Below are positions 15,207 to 23,631 of a stretch of DNA of 64,000 nucleotides, in pieces. The DNA is from Pseudonocardia parietis (GTDB lineage: Bacteria > Actinomycetota > Actinomycetes > Mycobacteriales > Pseudonocardiaceae), in contig NZ_JAGINU010000001.1 in NCBI RefSeq assembly GCF_017876315.1, forward strand, positions 2,976,001-3,040,000. The letters are read 5' to 3'. The translations under genes and the position numbers were made by a program. How positions within the stretch are numbered: the stretch's first letter is position 1; each line of letters begins with the position of its first letter. The notes under the pieces are model-generated. The model did no database searches. It worked only from the letters and a program-made list of their open reading frames with translations, and was not told where the DNA came from.

Positions 15207-18101
15207 TCACCGCAGGACGGCGGGCCGGTCCGGTCGCGGTGCCGGCACCGCGACCGGGGTCCCGGGGGCGCCGGCGAGATCGGCCAGGCGCAGTCCGCCG
15301 CCCTCGCGCCACGCCCGTTCGTAGGCGGTGGCGCCCAGGCGGCGGGCCGCCTCGGCGAGGATCGCGGGCGTCTCGGAGCGGGTCGGCCAGCGCATCGCCG
15401 CCCGCCGGTTCTGCATCCGCGCACCGGCCAGCACCCGGACCGCGACCACGTCGTCCCCGCGGCGGGCGTGCAGCGCGCCGTGCAGCTCCATGAACTGCGG
15501 GCTGTCCTGCGCCCCCAGAGCCAGGTAGTCCTCGATCCCGCGCCCGGACCACTGGAGCGCGGCATCGACGTCGTCGACCGCCAGGCAGGCCCGCACCGCG
15601 TCGTCGGCCGACATCCGCCCGGCCCACCGGTTGCCGGTCCCGACCGCCACCGCGTGCACCGCGACGGCCTCGGCGAGCTGCTCCATGGCGTCGTCGCGGG
15701 GCCACGTGCGCAGTGCCGCGACCCGCGCCAGCAGCGCGCTGTTCGCGTCGCCGGTCCGGTCCGCGACCGCGGCGGCGCGCGCCGCCAGCTCCCGGAGCAG
15801 GCCCCGGTCCCCGACCGGGACGGCGGGGGAGATGAGCCCCGCGAACTCGTCGCCGATGAACAGCAGGTCCTCACCCGTGGCGCGGTCGGCGGCCTCGAAC
15901 AGGGCGGCCAGGTGCGGCCGGGCGGCCGGGAGGTCGCGCTCCATGATGTGCAGGGCGGCGAGGCCGGAGTGCAGGATCGCGGCGTCGACCGGGCGGGCCA
16001 GGCCGAGGTGGCGGAACCCCAGCGCGATCCACCGGCTGCCCTCCAGCATCATTCCCCGGTAGAACCAGTACAGGCCCAGGCCCGCTGCGAGGGCCGGGCC
16101 GCCCCACGTCGGCCGGTCGACCAGGGTCCGGTGCAGCGTGGCGCGCAGCGCGGCCAGGTCGTCGTCCATGCGGTCGTGCAGCTCGGCCTCGCCGGTCGTG
16201 CCGATCCGCGGGCGACCGACCACGGCGTCGACGACGAACCGGTCCCGCTCCTGTGCCGCCCGCTCGGACCCGCCGTCGCCCAGGGCGTGCGCGCCGTGCC
16301 CGCGCACGATGGCCAGCTGGGTGAAGCGGGACGGGCCACCCGGCCGCAGCGGGCCCTCGACGACCAGCAGGGACCGGTGCACCAGACCGGCGACGACGTC
16401 GTCGATCTGCGCGCGGGGTGTCCCGCTCACCGTCGCGGCCAGCGCGACCGTCGCCGGACCGGGGACCACCGACATCGCGGCGTGCAGCCGCTGCTCGTCC
16501 GGGGCCAGCAGGCGCACGCTGCGTTCGACGGCGCCCCGCACGGTGTGCCTGCCACCCCGGCCCCGGCCGACCCGCGACAGCGTGCTCGGGTCGGTGCGGA
16601 CCTGCTCGGCGATCTCCACGAGGCTGAACGCGCGCCCGCGCGCCGCGGCCAGCTCGATGGCCAGCGGCACTCCGTCCACCGAGGCGCAGATCGCCGCGGC
16701 CACCGCCAGGTCGGCCGAGCCGAGCCGGCGGTCCGGCCCGGCCTCGGCGAACCGCTCGAGGAACAGCTCCACCGCCGGTGAGCCGTCGCCGACCGGCAAC
16801 GGGGCCAGCTCGACCAGCTGCTCCCCGTCGACCTCCAGCGGTTCGCGGCTGGTGGCGAGCACGGCGAGCCCGCCCCCGGGGACGTGCAGCTTCTCGACCA
16901 GCTCGGCGACCGGGTCGACGACGTGCTCGCAGTTGTCCAGCAGGAGCAGCGCGCGGCGGTGGCGGGTGAAGTCCCGCAGCGCGTCCGTCGTGGTCCCGCC
17001 CGCGCCCGCCAGCCCCAGCGCGGAGGCGACCGCGGCACCGACCTGCTCGGTGCCGACCTGCTCGGTGCCGGGCGCGGAGCTCAGGTCCACGAACCACACG
17101 CCGCCGGGGAAGCCCGGGGCGACCCGCTCCGCCGTGGCGACGGCCAGGGTCGTCTTGCCGCAGCCCGCGCCCCCGACGAGCGTCACGGTCGTCCCGCAGG
17201 CGATGCGGCGCTCCAGGTCCGCCACCTCCGCGGAGCGCCCGACCAGGCGCGACCGCCGCCGCGGCAGCTTCACCTCGGTGAGCTCGACCGGCGCCGGCTC
17301 CCGACCGGGGGCGACGCTGCGCGTGGCCTCCGCTGCGCCGGCGAGAACGAGCCGGTGCAGCCTGCGGAGCTCGGTACCGGGCTGCACGCCGAGCTCGTCG
17401 CGCAACAGCCGGTCGATGCGCCGGTAGGCGGCCGACGCGTCCCCGACCCGTCCCGCCCGAGCTGCGGCGAGCAGATACTGCTCCCACGGCCGCTCGCGCA
17501 ACGGCTGCGCGGCCAGCACCGGCTCCAGCTCGGCCAGCGCCCGGTCCGGGCGCGAGTCGGCCAGCAGCCCGTCGACGAGGGTCTCGGTGAGCCGGCGGCC
17601 GAGTTCCTCCAGCCCCGCGACGGGCGCCGCGGCCCAGGTTTCGTCGCTCCACGGCGCGTACGGGCGGTCCCGCCACAGCCCGCGCGCCTGCTCGGCCAGC
17701 GCGACCACCCGTCCCGGCTCCCCACGGTCGAGCAGATCGGCCGCCTCCTCGGCCAGCCGGGTGAACAGGACCGAGTCGACCCGGTCGCCATCGGCGATCA
17801 GGCGGTACCCACCGGCCTCGGCGACCAGCGCGACCGGAGCCTCGCCGCGGCCGCGTCCGGGTTCCAGGAAGCGGCGCAGCCGGTACAGGTGGGACTCCAG
17901 GGTCGACACCGAGCGCGCCGTGGCCCGGTCGCCCCACATCGCGTCCACCAGCGCGCCGACGTCCACCCGGCGGCCGGCGTCGACGAGCAGGCGCGACAGC
18001 AGCCTGCCCAGCACCGCTCCGCCCGGCGCGCGCTCCCGGCCGTCCTGCACGACGGCGACCGCTCCCAGATCACGGAACCTCAGCACGCCCGGCTCGGACA
18101 C
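15207..18101 (-). CDS. AfsR/SARP-type regulator with BTAD and NB-ARC domains
   Basis: Large regulator of 964 residues. Domains in order: winged-helix DNA-binding domain (about 5-95, GGAVLGRLLSRLLVDAGRRV and VDAMWGD), bacterial transcriptional activator domain (about 110-250), NTPase of the STAND/NB-ARC kind (Walker A GGAGCGKTT, Walker B RALLLLDNCEHV, then ATSREPL), and a helical C-terminal region that may hold TPR-like repeats. The start chosen is the GTG at 18101, directly before SEPGVLRFRDLGAV; the frame is open for 67 more codons upstream without a better site. It stands alone, ending one base after the carotenoid oxygenase gene. Targets are unknown; the palindrome at 13073 is a candidate. 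Confidence 0.85.
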   Translation of the reverse strand: MSEPGVLRFRDLGAVAVVQDGRERAPGGAVLGRLLSRLLVDAGRRVDVGALVDAMWGDRATARSVSTLESHLYRLRRFLEPGRGRGEAPVALVAEAGGYRLIADGDRVDSVLFTRLAEEAADLLDRGEPGRVVALAEQARGLWRDRPYAPWSDETWAAAPVAGLEELGRRLTETLVDGLLADSRPDRALAELEPVLAAQPLRERPWEQYLLAAARAGRVGDASAAYRRIDRLLRDELGVQPGTELRRLHRLVLAGAAEATRSVAPGREPAPVELTEVKLPRRRSRLVGRSAEVADLERRIACGTTVTLVGGAGCGKTTLAVATAERVAPGFPGGVWFVDLSSAPGTEQVGTEQVGAAVASALGLAGAGGTTTDALRDFTRHRRALLLLDNCEHVVDPVAELVEKLHVPGGGLAVLATSREPLEVDGEQLVELAPLPVGDGSPAVELFLERFAEAGPDRRLGSADLAVAAAICASVDGVPLAIELAAARGRAFSLVEIAEQVRTDPSTLSRVGRGRGGRHTVRGAVERSVRLLAPDEQRLHAAMSVVPGPATVALAATVSGTPRAQIDDVVAGLVHRSLLVVEGPLRPGGPSRFTQLAIVRGHGAHALGDGGSERAAQERDRFVVDAVVGRPRIGTTGEAELHDRMDDDLAALRATLHRTLVDRPTWGGPALAAGLGLYWFYRGMMLEGSRWIALGFRHLGLARPVDAAILHSGLAALHIMERDLPAARPHLAALFEAADRATGEDLLFIGDEFAGLISPAVPVGDRGLLRELAARAAAVADRTGDANSALLARVAALRTWPRDDAMEQLAEAVAVHAVAVGTGNRWAGRMSADDAVRACLAVDDVDAALQWSGRGIEDYLALGAQDSPQFMELHGALHARRGDDVVAVRVLAGARMQNRRAAMRWPTRSETPAILAEAARRLGATAYERAWREGGGLRLADLAGAPGTPVAVPAPRPDRPAVLR

Positions 18102-18404
18102 GGTTGCACGGACCTCCCCGTCTCCTGATGCCCCGGGCTTGTGCTCGGCGCACCCGACGACGGCGTTACGGCCGATGCCGGATTCCGGTGGTCGCGATTC
18201 GCGCATCGGGGACGACCCCGTTCTCGAACCAGGGACCCCGGATCGGGTGTGCCAGGGGTTTCCTGCGTGCCGCTGGGGCCCGATCGGGCTACGCTCAGGC
18301 ACGTTTCGACCGGCGGGCGACTGGTCACTCGGTGAGAGAGATCAGTTCAAACAGGTCGCGACGGTCCGTCAAGGAGACGAACCGAGAAAAAGAGGAGGAA
18401 CACC

Positions 18405-18671
18405 ATGCTGTGGACCATTCTGGGTTGGCTCGTGCTCGGTCTCGTCGCGGGCTTCATCGCCCGTGCCCTGGTCCCGGGCAAGGATGACATCGGCATCGTG
18501 GCCACGATCGTCCTGGGCGTCGTGGGCTCTTTCGTCGGCGGCGCGCTGGCCAGCATCTTCACCGGCTTCAGCAGCTTCTCGCCGTCGAGCTGGATCGGTT
18601 CCATCATCGGTGCGATCGTCGTGCTGGTGGTCTACAACAAGGTGACCGGCCGCAAGCGCGTCGGTCGCTGA
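18405..18671 (+). CDS. GlsB/YeaQ/YmgE-family stress-associated membrane protein
   Basis: Small protein of 88 residues with three hydrophobic segments and the Gly-rich pattern of the transglycosylase-associated/GlsB family (ILGWLVLGLVAGFIARAL; GIVATIVLGVVGSFVGG; SWIGSIIGAIVVLVVYN). Family members are induced by osmotic or general stress in many bacteria; their molecular role is unclear. The ATG follows a strong purine-rich AGAGGAGGA. A terminator hairpin lies shortly after the stop, so it is a single-gene unit. Confidence 0.85.
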   Translation: MLWTILGWLVLGLVAGFIARALVPGKDDIGIVATIVLGVVGSFVGGALASIFTGFSSFSPSSWIGSIIGAIVVLVVYNKVTGRKRVGR

Positions 18672-18688
18672 CGGCCACACCGCTTACT

Positions 18689-18718
18689 CGGCGCCGTCCG
18701 GAATTCCGGGCGGCGCCG
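18689..18718. terminator. Hairpin after GlsB-type gene
   Basis: 13-bp stem with one G.T pair and an AATT loop, beginning 18 bases after the stop codon. Confidence 0.65.
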
Positions 18719-18758
18719 ACGTGTGTCCGGGGCCGTCCTTCCTCGCAGCGTAAGACAG

Positions 18759-18771
18759 ACTGTATTACAGT
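18759..18771. promoter_or_regulatory. Palindromic operator of toxin-antitoxin pair
   Basis: ACTGTATTACAGT is a perfect palindrome (6-bp arms, one-base centre) ending six bases before the antitoxin ATG at 18778. Ribbon-helix-helix antitoxins usually repress their own operon through such a site overlapping the promoter. Confidence 0.55.
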
Positions 18772-18777
18772 TTGTGT

Positions 18778-19008
18778 ATGAGTACGCTGACGATTCGCAC
18801 TGATCCGGAGGTGGAGCGCGCGCTGGAAGCGCTCACCCGCGAGGGACAGTCGCGGTCACAGGCTGTCCGGGCGGCGATCCTGGAGGCCGAACGAGCACAC
18901 CGGAGGGCGCGGCTGCGGGCCGAGGCCGAGCAGCTCCGTAACGACCCCGACGACGTTGCCGCCTCGCGGGAGCTGGCCGCCGAGATGGACGCCGTCCGTG
19001 CGAGGTGA
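18778..19008 (+). CDS. Ribbon-helix-helix antitoxin
   Basis: Antitoxin of 76 residues. The N-terminal 45 residues fit a ribbon-helix-helix DNA-binding fold (STLTIRTDPEVERALEAL, then SRSQAVRAAILEAERA), and the charged C-terminal helix (RAEAEQLRNDPDDVAASREL) would wrap the toxin. ATG 18778 is preferred over an upstream TTG (18772). Its end overlaps the toxin start by 11 bases. The palindrome just upstream is the probable autoregulation site. Confidence 0.8.
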   Translation: MSTLTIRTDPEVERALEALTREGQSRSQAVRAAILEAERAHRRARLRAEAEQLRNDPDDVAASRELAAEMDAVRAR

Positions 19009-19315
19009 CCTGTACACGCTGAAGGCGGCCAAGGACGTTCGCGGCCATGAACGAGCCGGCGCCCGCTACGCCGTCGTCGTGCAGTCCGACGATGTGCCGC
19101 TGTCCACATGGCTCGTCGCCCCGACCTCGACCGGCCGCCGAGCGGCGTCGTTCCGCCCCGAGATCGAGATCAACGGCACCACGACCCGGGTGCTCGTCGA
19201 ACAACTGACGGTCGTCGATCCCGAAACACGCCTCGGCGAGTTCGCCGGTCGCCTGGACACCGCCGAGATGCACGCCGTCGACGCTGCTCTGCAGGCGGTG
19301 CTGGGGCTGGACTGA
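18998..19315 (+). CDS. MazF/PemK-family mRNA interferase toxin
   Basis: Toxin of 105 residues, probably a sequence-specific ribonuclease inhibited by the preceding protein. MazF features: N-terminal VRGDLYTLK, RYAVVVQSDDV, LVAPTSTG and a C-terminal VLVEQLTVVDPETRLGEFAG. The GTG start lies inside the antitoxin gene, giving translational coupling. The pair sits in an accessory stretch just before glnA, as is common for such loci. Confidence 0.85.
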   Translation: MRGDLYTLKAAKDVRGHERAGARYAVVVQSDDVPLSTWLVAPTSTGRRAASFRPEIEINGTTTRVLVEQLTVVDPETRLGEFAGRLDTAEMHAVDAALQAVLGLD

Positions 19316-19406
19316 TCCGGCGCCCGCCGCGCGCGTCCGACTCCGCGAGGTCACTCCCGTGCGTGCTCGGAGCTCCACGCGCGACCGCATGACCTTGCCG
19401 GAAACG

Positions 19407-19439
19407 CGACGAGGACCGCCTGGTCGGCGGTCCTCGTCG
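19407..19439. terminator. Bidirectional hairpin between mazF and glnA
   Basis: Perfect 14-bp stem (CGACGAGGACCGCC and its complement) with a five-base loop, placed between convergent genes, so it can serve both. Confidence 0.7.
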
Positions 19440-19487
19440 GTGGCCTGGGTGCCCACCGCCGGTCAGGTCGACCGGCGGGCCGGCGGC

Positions 19488-20909
19488 TCACACGTCGTAG
19501 TAGAGGGCGAACTCGTAGGGGTGCGGGCGCAGCCGCAGCGGGTCGATCTCGTTCTCCCGCTTGTACCGGATCCAGGTCTCGATCAGGTCCGGGGTGAACA
19601 CGCCACCCTCGAGCAGGTACTCGTGGTCGTCCTCGAGCCGGTCGATGACCGCCGAGAGGCTGGACGGGACCTGCGCGATGTCCTTGGCCTCCTCGGGCGG
19701 GAGCTCGTAGAGGTCCTTGTCGATCGGCGCGGCCGGCTCGATCTTGTTCTTGATGCCGTCCAGGCCGGCCATCAGCATCGCCGCGAAGGCCAGGTACGGG
19801 TTGCCGGACGAGTCCGGGCAGCGGAACTCGATGCGCTTGGCCTTCGGGCTGTCGCCGGAGAGCGGGATCCGGATACAGGCCGAGCGGTTGCGGGCCGAGT
19901 ACACCAGGTTGACCGGGGCCTCGTAGCCCGGGACCAGGCGGTGGTAGGAGTTCACCGACGGGTTGGTGAACGCCAGCAGCGACGGCGCGTGGTGCAGCAG
20001 ACCGCCGATGTAGTAACGCGCGATGTCGGAGAGCCCGCCGTAGCCGGACTCGTCGTGGAACAGCGGCTGCCCGTCCTTCCACAGCGACTGGTGCACGTGC
20101 ATGCCCGAGCCGTTGTCGCCGAACAGCGGCTTCGGCATGAAGGTGGCGGTCTTGCCGTTCTGCCACGCCACGTTCTTCACCAGGTACTTGAAGAGCATGA
20201 GGTCGTCGGCGGCGTGGAGCAGGGTGTCGAACTTGTAGTTGATCTCGGCCTGCCCCGCGGTGCCGACCTCGTGGTGCTCGCGCTCCACGTCGAAGCCCGA
20301 GTCCTGCATGGTGCTGACGATGTCGGCACGCAGGTCGGCGTAGTGGTCGACCGGCGGGACGGGGAAGTAGCCGCCCTTGTAGTTGACCTTGTACCCGAGG
20401 TTCCCGCCGGCCTCCTCGCGGCCGGTGTTCCACCAGCCCTCTGCGGAGTCGATGTGGTGGTACGCCTGGTGCGGGTCGGTCCCGAAGCGGATGGAGTCGA
20501 AGACGTAGAACTCCGCCTCCGCGGCCATGAACGCGGTGTCGGCGATGCCGGACGCGCGCAGGTACTCCTCGGCCTTGCGCGCGATGTTGCGCGGGTCGCG
20601 GGAGTAGGGCTCACCGGTGACCGGGTCGTGCACGAAGAAGTTGACGTTCAACGTCTTGTGCTTGCGGAACGGGTCCAGCCGGGCCGTCGACGGGTCCGGG
20701 AACAGGGCCATGTCGGACTCGTTGATCGCCTGGAACCCGCGAACGGAGGAGCCGTCGAACGCGGCGCCGTTCTCCAGGAGGTCGCCGGCCGTCTTGGCGG
20801 GGACGGTGAGGTGCTGCATGACGCCGGGCAGGTCGCAGAACCTGATGTCGACGTACTCGACCTTCTCGTCCGAGATGTACTTGAGTACCTCTTCGGCGTT
20901 GCTGAACAC
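19488..20909 (-). CDS. glnA: Glutamine synthetase, type I, adenylylatable
   Basis: Main ammonium-assimilating glutamine synthetase, 473 residues, normal dodecameric type I-beta length. Blocks include [61 protein letters not shown] and the adenylylation site [10 protein letters not shown]. The frame runs on to 20981, but the GTG at 20909 (giving [12 protein letters not shown], the family N-terminus) has AAGGAG nine bases upstream, and the longer start would lie inside the GlnR operator at 20966-21003. Activity is expected to be reduced by GlnE (4735). Transcribed alone, terminated by the hairpin at 19407. Confidence 0.96.
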   Translation of the reverse strand: MFSNAEEVLKYISDEKVEYVDIRFCDLPGVMQHLTVPAKTAGDLLENGAAFDGSSVRGFQAINESDMALFPDPSTARLDPFRKHKTLNVNFFVHDPVTGEPYSRDPRNIARKAEEYLRASGIADTAFMAAEAEFYVFDSIRFGTDPHQAYHHIDSAEGWWNTGREEAGGNLGYKVNYKGGYFPVPPVDHYADLRADIVSTMQDSGFDVEREHHEVGTAGQAEINYKFDTLLHAADDLMLFKYLVKNVAWQNGKTATFMPKPLFGDNGSGMHVHQSLWKDGQPLFHDESGYGGLSDIARYYIGGLLHHAPSLLAFTNPSVNSYHRLVPGYEAPVNLVYSARNRSACIRIPLSGDSPKAKRIEFRCPDSSGNPYLAFAAMLMAGLDGIKNKIEPAAPIDKDLYELPPEEAKDIAQVPSSLSAVIDRLEDDHEYLLEGGVFTPDLIETWIRYKRENEIDPLRLRPHPYEFALYYDV

Positions 20910-20965
20910 TCTCTCGGGCTCCTTCAATCGCTGGTGGAGATCGTGGGTGACGGTAGGAGCGCCGT

Positions 20966-21003
20966 GTTGCTCACCCATCACTCGCCTGTTTCACCGACGT
21001 TAA
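20966..21003 (-). promoter_or_regulatory. GlnR operator of glnA (four half-sites)
   Basis: Read on the minus strand: TTAAC, six bases, GAAAC, six bases, GTGAT, six bases, GCAAC. This fits the actinobacterial GlnR pattern gTnAc-n6-GaAAc repeated twice, with exact six-base spacing throughout. It lies 57-94 bases upstream of the GTG start. GlnR would activate glnA under nitrogen limitation. Confidence 0.75.
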
Positions 21004-21084
21004 CTGGCCGGAGCGCGACAGCCGTCACAATGTGAGGCTCGATGTCGGAGAACCCGTCGGCAGCGGCCGCGTCGGTGCGGCGCC

Positions 21085-21090
21085 TAGGCT
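21085..21090 (+). promoter_or_regulatory. -10 hexamer before RDD gene
   Basis: TAGGCT ends seven bases before the ATG at 21098, with no ribosome binding site between. It suggests leaderless transcription and fixes the start. Confidence 0.5.
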
Positions 21091-21097
21091 AGAAGCT

Positions 21098-21568
21098 ATG
21101 GCCCGCTGGATCGAGTCCTGGCTCCCCGGTTCACCCACAGGGACCGACGGTGACGCCGGGCATCCCGGGAAGCAGTTCGGCCTGCCCGCCGCCGGGCACT
21201 TCTCCGTGGCGGGGGTCGGGCGCCGGATCGGCGGTGTGTGCCTCGACTGGCTGCTCGCCTACCTGCTGGTGCTGCTCGTGGCCGGCGTCGAGGCGATCGG
21301 TACCCCCGAGTTCGGCTGGTGGGTCCTCGGGACCTGGTACGTGATCACTGCGCTGACGGTCGCCGTCCTCGGGTCGACGCCCGGGCACCTCGCCCTCGGG
21401 ATGCGCGTGGCGCGTACGGACATGGCCCAGCACGTCGGCGTGCCACGGGCGCTGCTGCGGACCGCGATGATCGCCGTCGTGCTCCCGGTGTTCTTCCTCG
21501 ACCCCGACGGCCGGGGATGGCACGACCGGGCGAGCACGACCATTGTCGTCCGGGTCCTGCGCGGCTGA
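21098..21568 (+). CDS. RDD-family membrane protein
   Basis: Protein of 156 residues with the RDD pattern: GVGRRIGGVCLDWLLAYLLV (Arg and Asp around the first membrane segment), a second hydrophobic segment, TPGHLALGMRVARTD and a final DPDGRGWHDRASTTIVV. About three membrane helices. Function of the family is unsettled (suggested Na+/H+ or solute transport). It is divergent from glnA, with the GlnR operator between them, and I recall an RDD gene at the same position in M. tuberculosis. Confidence 0.85.
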   Translation: MARWIESWLPGSPTGTDGDAGHPGKQFGLPAAGHFSVAGVGRRIGGVCLDWLLAYLLVLLVAGVEAIGTPEFGWWVLGTWYVITALTVAVLGSTPGHLALGMRVARTDMAQHVGVPRALLRTAMIAVVLPVFFLDPDGRGWHDRASTTIVVRVLRG

Positions 21569-21572
21569 CCGG

Positions 21573-22247
21573 TCACCCGGCGACGGGCGCGCCCAGCACC
21601 GACGCCCGCGTCCCGGCCAGGTGCCCACGCAGCGCGCGTTCGGCACCGTCCCGGTCGCGCGCCCGCAGCCGCTCCAGCAACGCGCCGTGCTCGGTGAGCA
21701 GCCTGCCGGCGCGGCCCGGGAACCGTCCGCCCAGCGCGCCCAGGTTCATCCGCAGCTGGCGGTCACGCAGGGTGCCGTAGACCTCGAGCAGGATGCTGCG
21801 GCAGCCCGCGGCCACCAGCACGGTGTGGAACTGCCGGTCGGCCTCGACGAAGGCCAGCTCGTCGCTTGCGGCCACCGCGGCAGCCTGGTCGTCGACGGCG
21901 GCGCCCATCGCCGCGGTCACCTCGTCGAGGACGTCGTCCGGGGCCGCGACGAGCCGGGCGATCGCGTGCGACTCGATGACGTCCCGTGCCTCGATCACGG
22001 CGTCGACCTCGCCTGCGGAGACCGGCACCACGAGCGCGCCGCGTTTCGGGAAGAGTTTGAGCAGGCCCTCGGCCTGCAGCTGCAGGAACGCCTCGCGTAC
22101 CGGGGTGCGGCTCAACCGCAGCGGCTTCGCCACCTGGCCCTCGCTGATCAGCTCGCCGGCCGGCAGCGAGCCGTCGAGGATGCCGGCCTTGGCGAACCGG
22201 TACGCCCGCTCGGTCGCGGTGCCGGTCCCCACCACGTCGTCGCTCAC
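21573..22247 (-). CDS. GntR-family regulator, FCD type
   Basis: Repressor-like protein of 224 residues: N-terminal GntR winged helix (LSRTPVREAFLQLQAEGLLKL) and C-terminal all-helical FCD ligand domain with potential metal-binding His residues (VIESHAIARL, DRQFHTVLVAAG). FCD proteins sense organic acids or sugar acids. It converges on the RDD gene with four bases between stop codons and is divergent from the hybrid regulator gene at 22359; with that gene it precedes the diol dehydratase operon and may control it. Confidence 0.85.
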   Translation of the reverse strand: MSDDVVGTGTATERAYRFAKAGILDGSLPAGELISEGQVAKPLRLSRTPVREAFLQLQAEGLLKLFPKRGALVVPVSAGEVDAVIEARDVIESHAIARLVAAPDDVLDEVTAAMGAAVDDQAAAVAASDELAFVEADRQFHTVLVAAGCRSILLEVYGTLRDRQLRMNLGALGGRFPGRAGRLLTEHGALLERLRARDRDGAERALRGHLAGTRASVLGAPVAG

Positions 22248-22358
22248 GCCCGCATCATCGCCGACGGGCGCGCGCGGCGGGGCGGCCTTGCCTCACCGAC
22301 CGCCGCGGGCCTACGTTCCGTGCACGCCATAGATGCATGATGGATCCGAGGAGGCCAG

Positions 22359-23492
22359 GTGACCCTCGGCCACGATGCGGCGCGAGACCGCGGTGGGATG
22401 CGGGACCGGGGTGCCGCGTGGGACCACGGTGCCGCGCGGGACCGGGGCGCGGCGCGGGACCACGGTGCGGCGCGGGACCGGGATGCGGCGGTGCCTGCCG
22501 TGCCACCTGCGGACGTGTACGCGTTGCTCGATGAGCTCGACCGCGTCGAGCGGGCGGTGGAGTCCGGGCTCCCGCCCACCGCGGCGCTGCAGCGTGCCCG
22601 CCGGCTGGCGCTGGAGCTGGCCGCCGGACCGGGGGCGCCGGCCCCGCAGCCCGCGCGCCGGCTGGTACCCGCCGTCCGGGCCGAGCTCGACCGGGCCGTG
22701 CGCACGCTCGGCGCCCGCGGCGGCGTCGTCACGATGGGGACCGAGCGGGTCCTCGACCCGGCCGTCGCGCACCGGGTGCTCGAGGTCGTCCGCTCGGTGC
22801 TCGACAACATCGTGCGGCACTCCGGCGCCACGACCCTGCGGGTGGGGCTGGTCTTCGATCCCGGGACGGTCCGACTCCTGGTCGAGGACGACGGCTGCGG
22901 GTTCGACCCGGCCGCCGTCGTGCACGCCGGGCTGGCCGGCGCCGCCGACGGTGTGCGGCACCTGGGCGGCGAGTTCGAGATCGACAGCACCCCGGGCTGG
23001 GGGACCCGGATCCGGACCCGGCTGCCCGAGCCACCGATCGCGCCGGCCCTGACCGGGTTGACCGCAGCCGAGCCGACCGCAGCCGGGTCGACCGCAGCCG
23101 AGCCGAGCGCAGCCGAGTCGACTGCAGGCGAGGCGACTGCAGCCGGGCCGACTGCAGCCGGGTCGACCGCAGCCGGGTCGGCCGCGGCCGAGTTGACCGC
23201 GGCCGAGCCGCCCGCGGGCAGAATGCCCGTGGACGAGCCGGCCCCGGGCCGTCCGGCCGCCCCCGTGCCACCGCGCCCGGACGTCCGCCGGAACGCGGCG
23301 CTGACCCTGCGCGAGCGGGAGGTCCGCGAGCTGGTCGAGCAGGGTCTGGCCGACAAGCAGATCGCCGGGCTGCTGCGGATCTCGGTCAAGACGGTGGAGA
23401 AGCACGTCAGCGCGATCCTGCGCAAGACCGGCGCCCGCAACCGCACGATGCTCGCCCGCTTCGGATCGGCCGGCTACGCCGAACGCAGCTGA
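22359..23492 (+). CDS. Hybrid HATPase-LuxR regulator with repeat regions
   Basis: Unusual 377-residue protein. An N-terminal hexapeptide repeat (RD[HR]GAA, residues 9-44) is followed by a helical region, a histidine-kinase-type ATPase domain (N box VRSVLDNIVRHSGA, G1 VEDDGCGFDP, G2 PGWGTRIRTRL; about 100-225), an Ala-rich linker of ten pentapeptides (TAA[EG][PS], residues 235-284) and a C-terminal LuxR helix-turn-helix (LTLREREVRELVEQGLADKQ ... SVKTVEKHVSAIL). No phospho-acceptor His box is visible. It therefore joins an ATP-binding sensor part directly to a DNA-binding output. GTG start with GAGGAGG four bases upstream. It lies 139 bases before the diol dehydratase operon. Confidence 0.8.
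   Translation: MTLGHDAARDRGGMRDRGAAWDHGAARDRGAARDHGAARDRDAAVPAVPPADVYALLDELDRVERAVESGLPPTAALQRARRLALELAAGPGAPAPQPARRLVPAVRAELDRAVRTLGARGGVVTMGTERVLDPAVAHRVLEVVRSVLDNIVRHSGATTLRVGLVFDPGTVRLLVEDDGCGFDPAAVVHAGLAGAADGVRHLGGEFEIDSTPGWGTRIRTRLPEPPIAPALTGLTAAEPTAAGSTAAEPSAAESTAGEATAAGPTAAGSTAAGSAAAELTAAEPPAGRMPVDEPAPGRPAAPVPPRPDVRRNAALTLREREVRELVEQGLADKQIAGLLRISVKTVEKHVSAILRKTGARNRTMLARFGSAGYAERS
22383..22490 (+). repeat. 18-bp tandem repeat encoding hexapeptides
   Basis: Six in-frame 18-base units (CGGGACCACGGTGCGGCG and variants) at the 5' end of the hybrid regulator gene, encoding variants of RDHGAA/RDRGAA. Unit length is a multiple of three, so copy-number change keeps the frame. Confidence 0.75.
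23061..23210 (+). repeat. 15-bp tandem repeat encoding pentapeptides
   Basis: Ten in-frame 15-base units (ACCGCAGCCGAGCCG and variants) encoding TAAEP/TAAGS, forming the flexible linker between the ATPase and LuxR domains of the hybrid regulator. Confidence 0.8.
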
Positions 23493-23631
23493 CCGAGTGG
23501 CCGGGGCCGACCTGGCCGGAAGGTGTGGGGGTAGGGACAGCCCTCATGTCGGCGACGTGCCCGCGGTCATAGCGTCGAGGCGCGCTCCCGGGACGGGCCC
23601 GGGCCGCACGACTCGACGAGGAGCACGCCGG

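Noticed and set aside
18272-18310. SigB-like promoter (GTTTC / GGGCTAC) before the GlsB-type gene
   Set aside because: The spacing between the two parts is about 24 bases, too long for known SigB-type promoters (about 14-16).
22325-22345. Possible FCD-GntR operator around ATGCAT between the GntR and hybrid regulator genes
   Set aside because: The flanking CCAT/ATGG are not centred on ATGCAT, so the symmetry is weak; kept only as a suspicion.
23061-23210. Tandem repeat considered as a CRISPR array
   Set aside because: Units are 15 bases without unique spacers, are in frame in a protein-coding gene and encode an Ala-rich linker.
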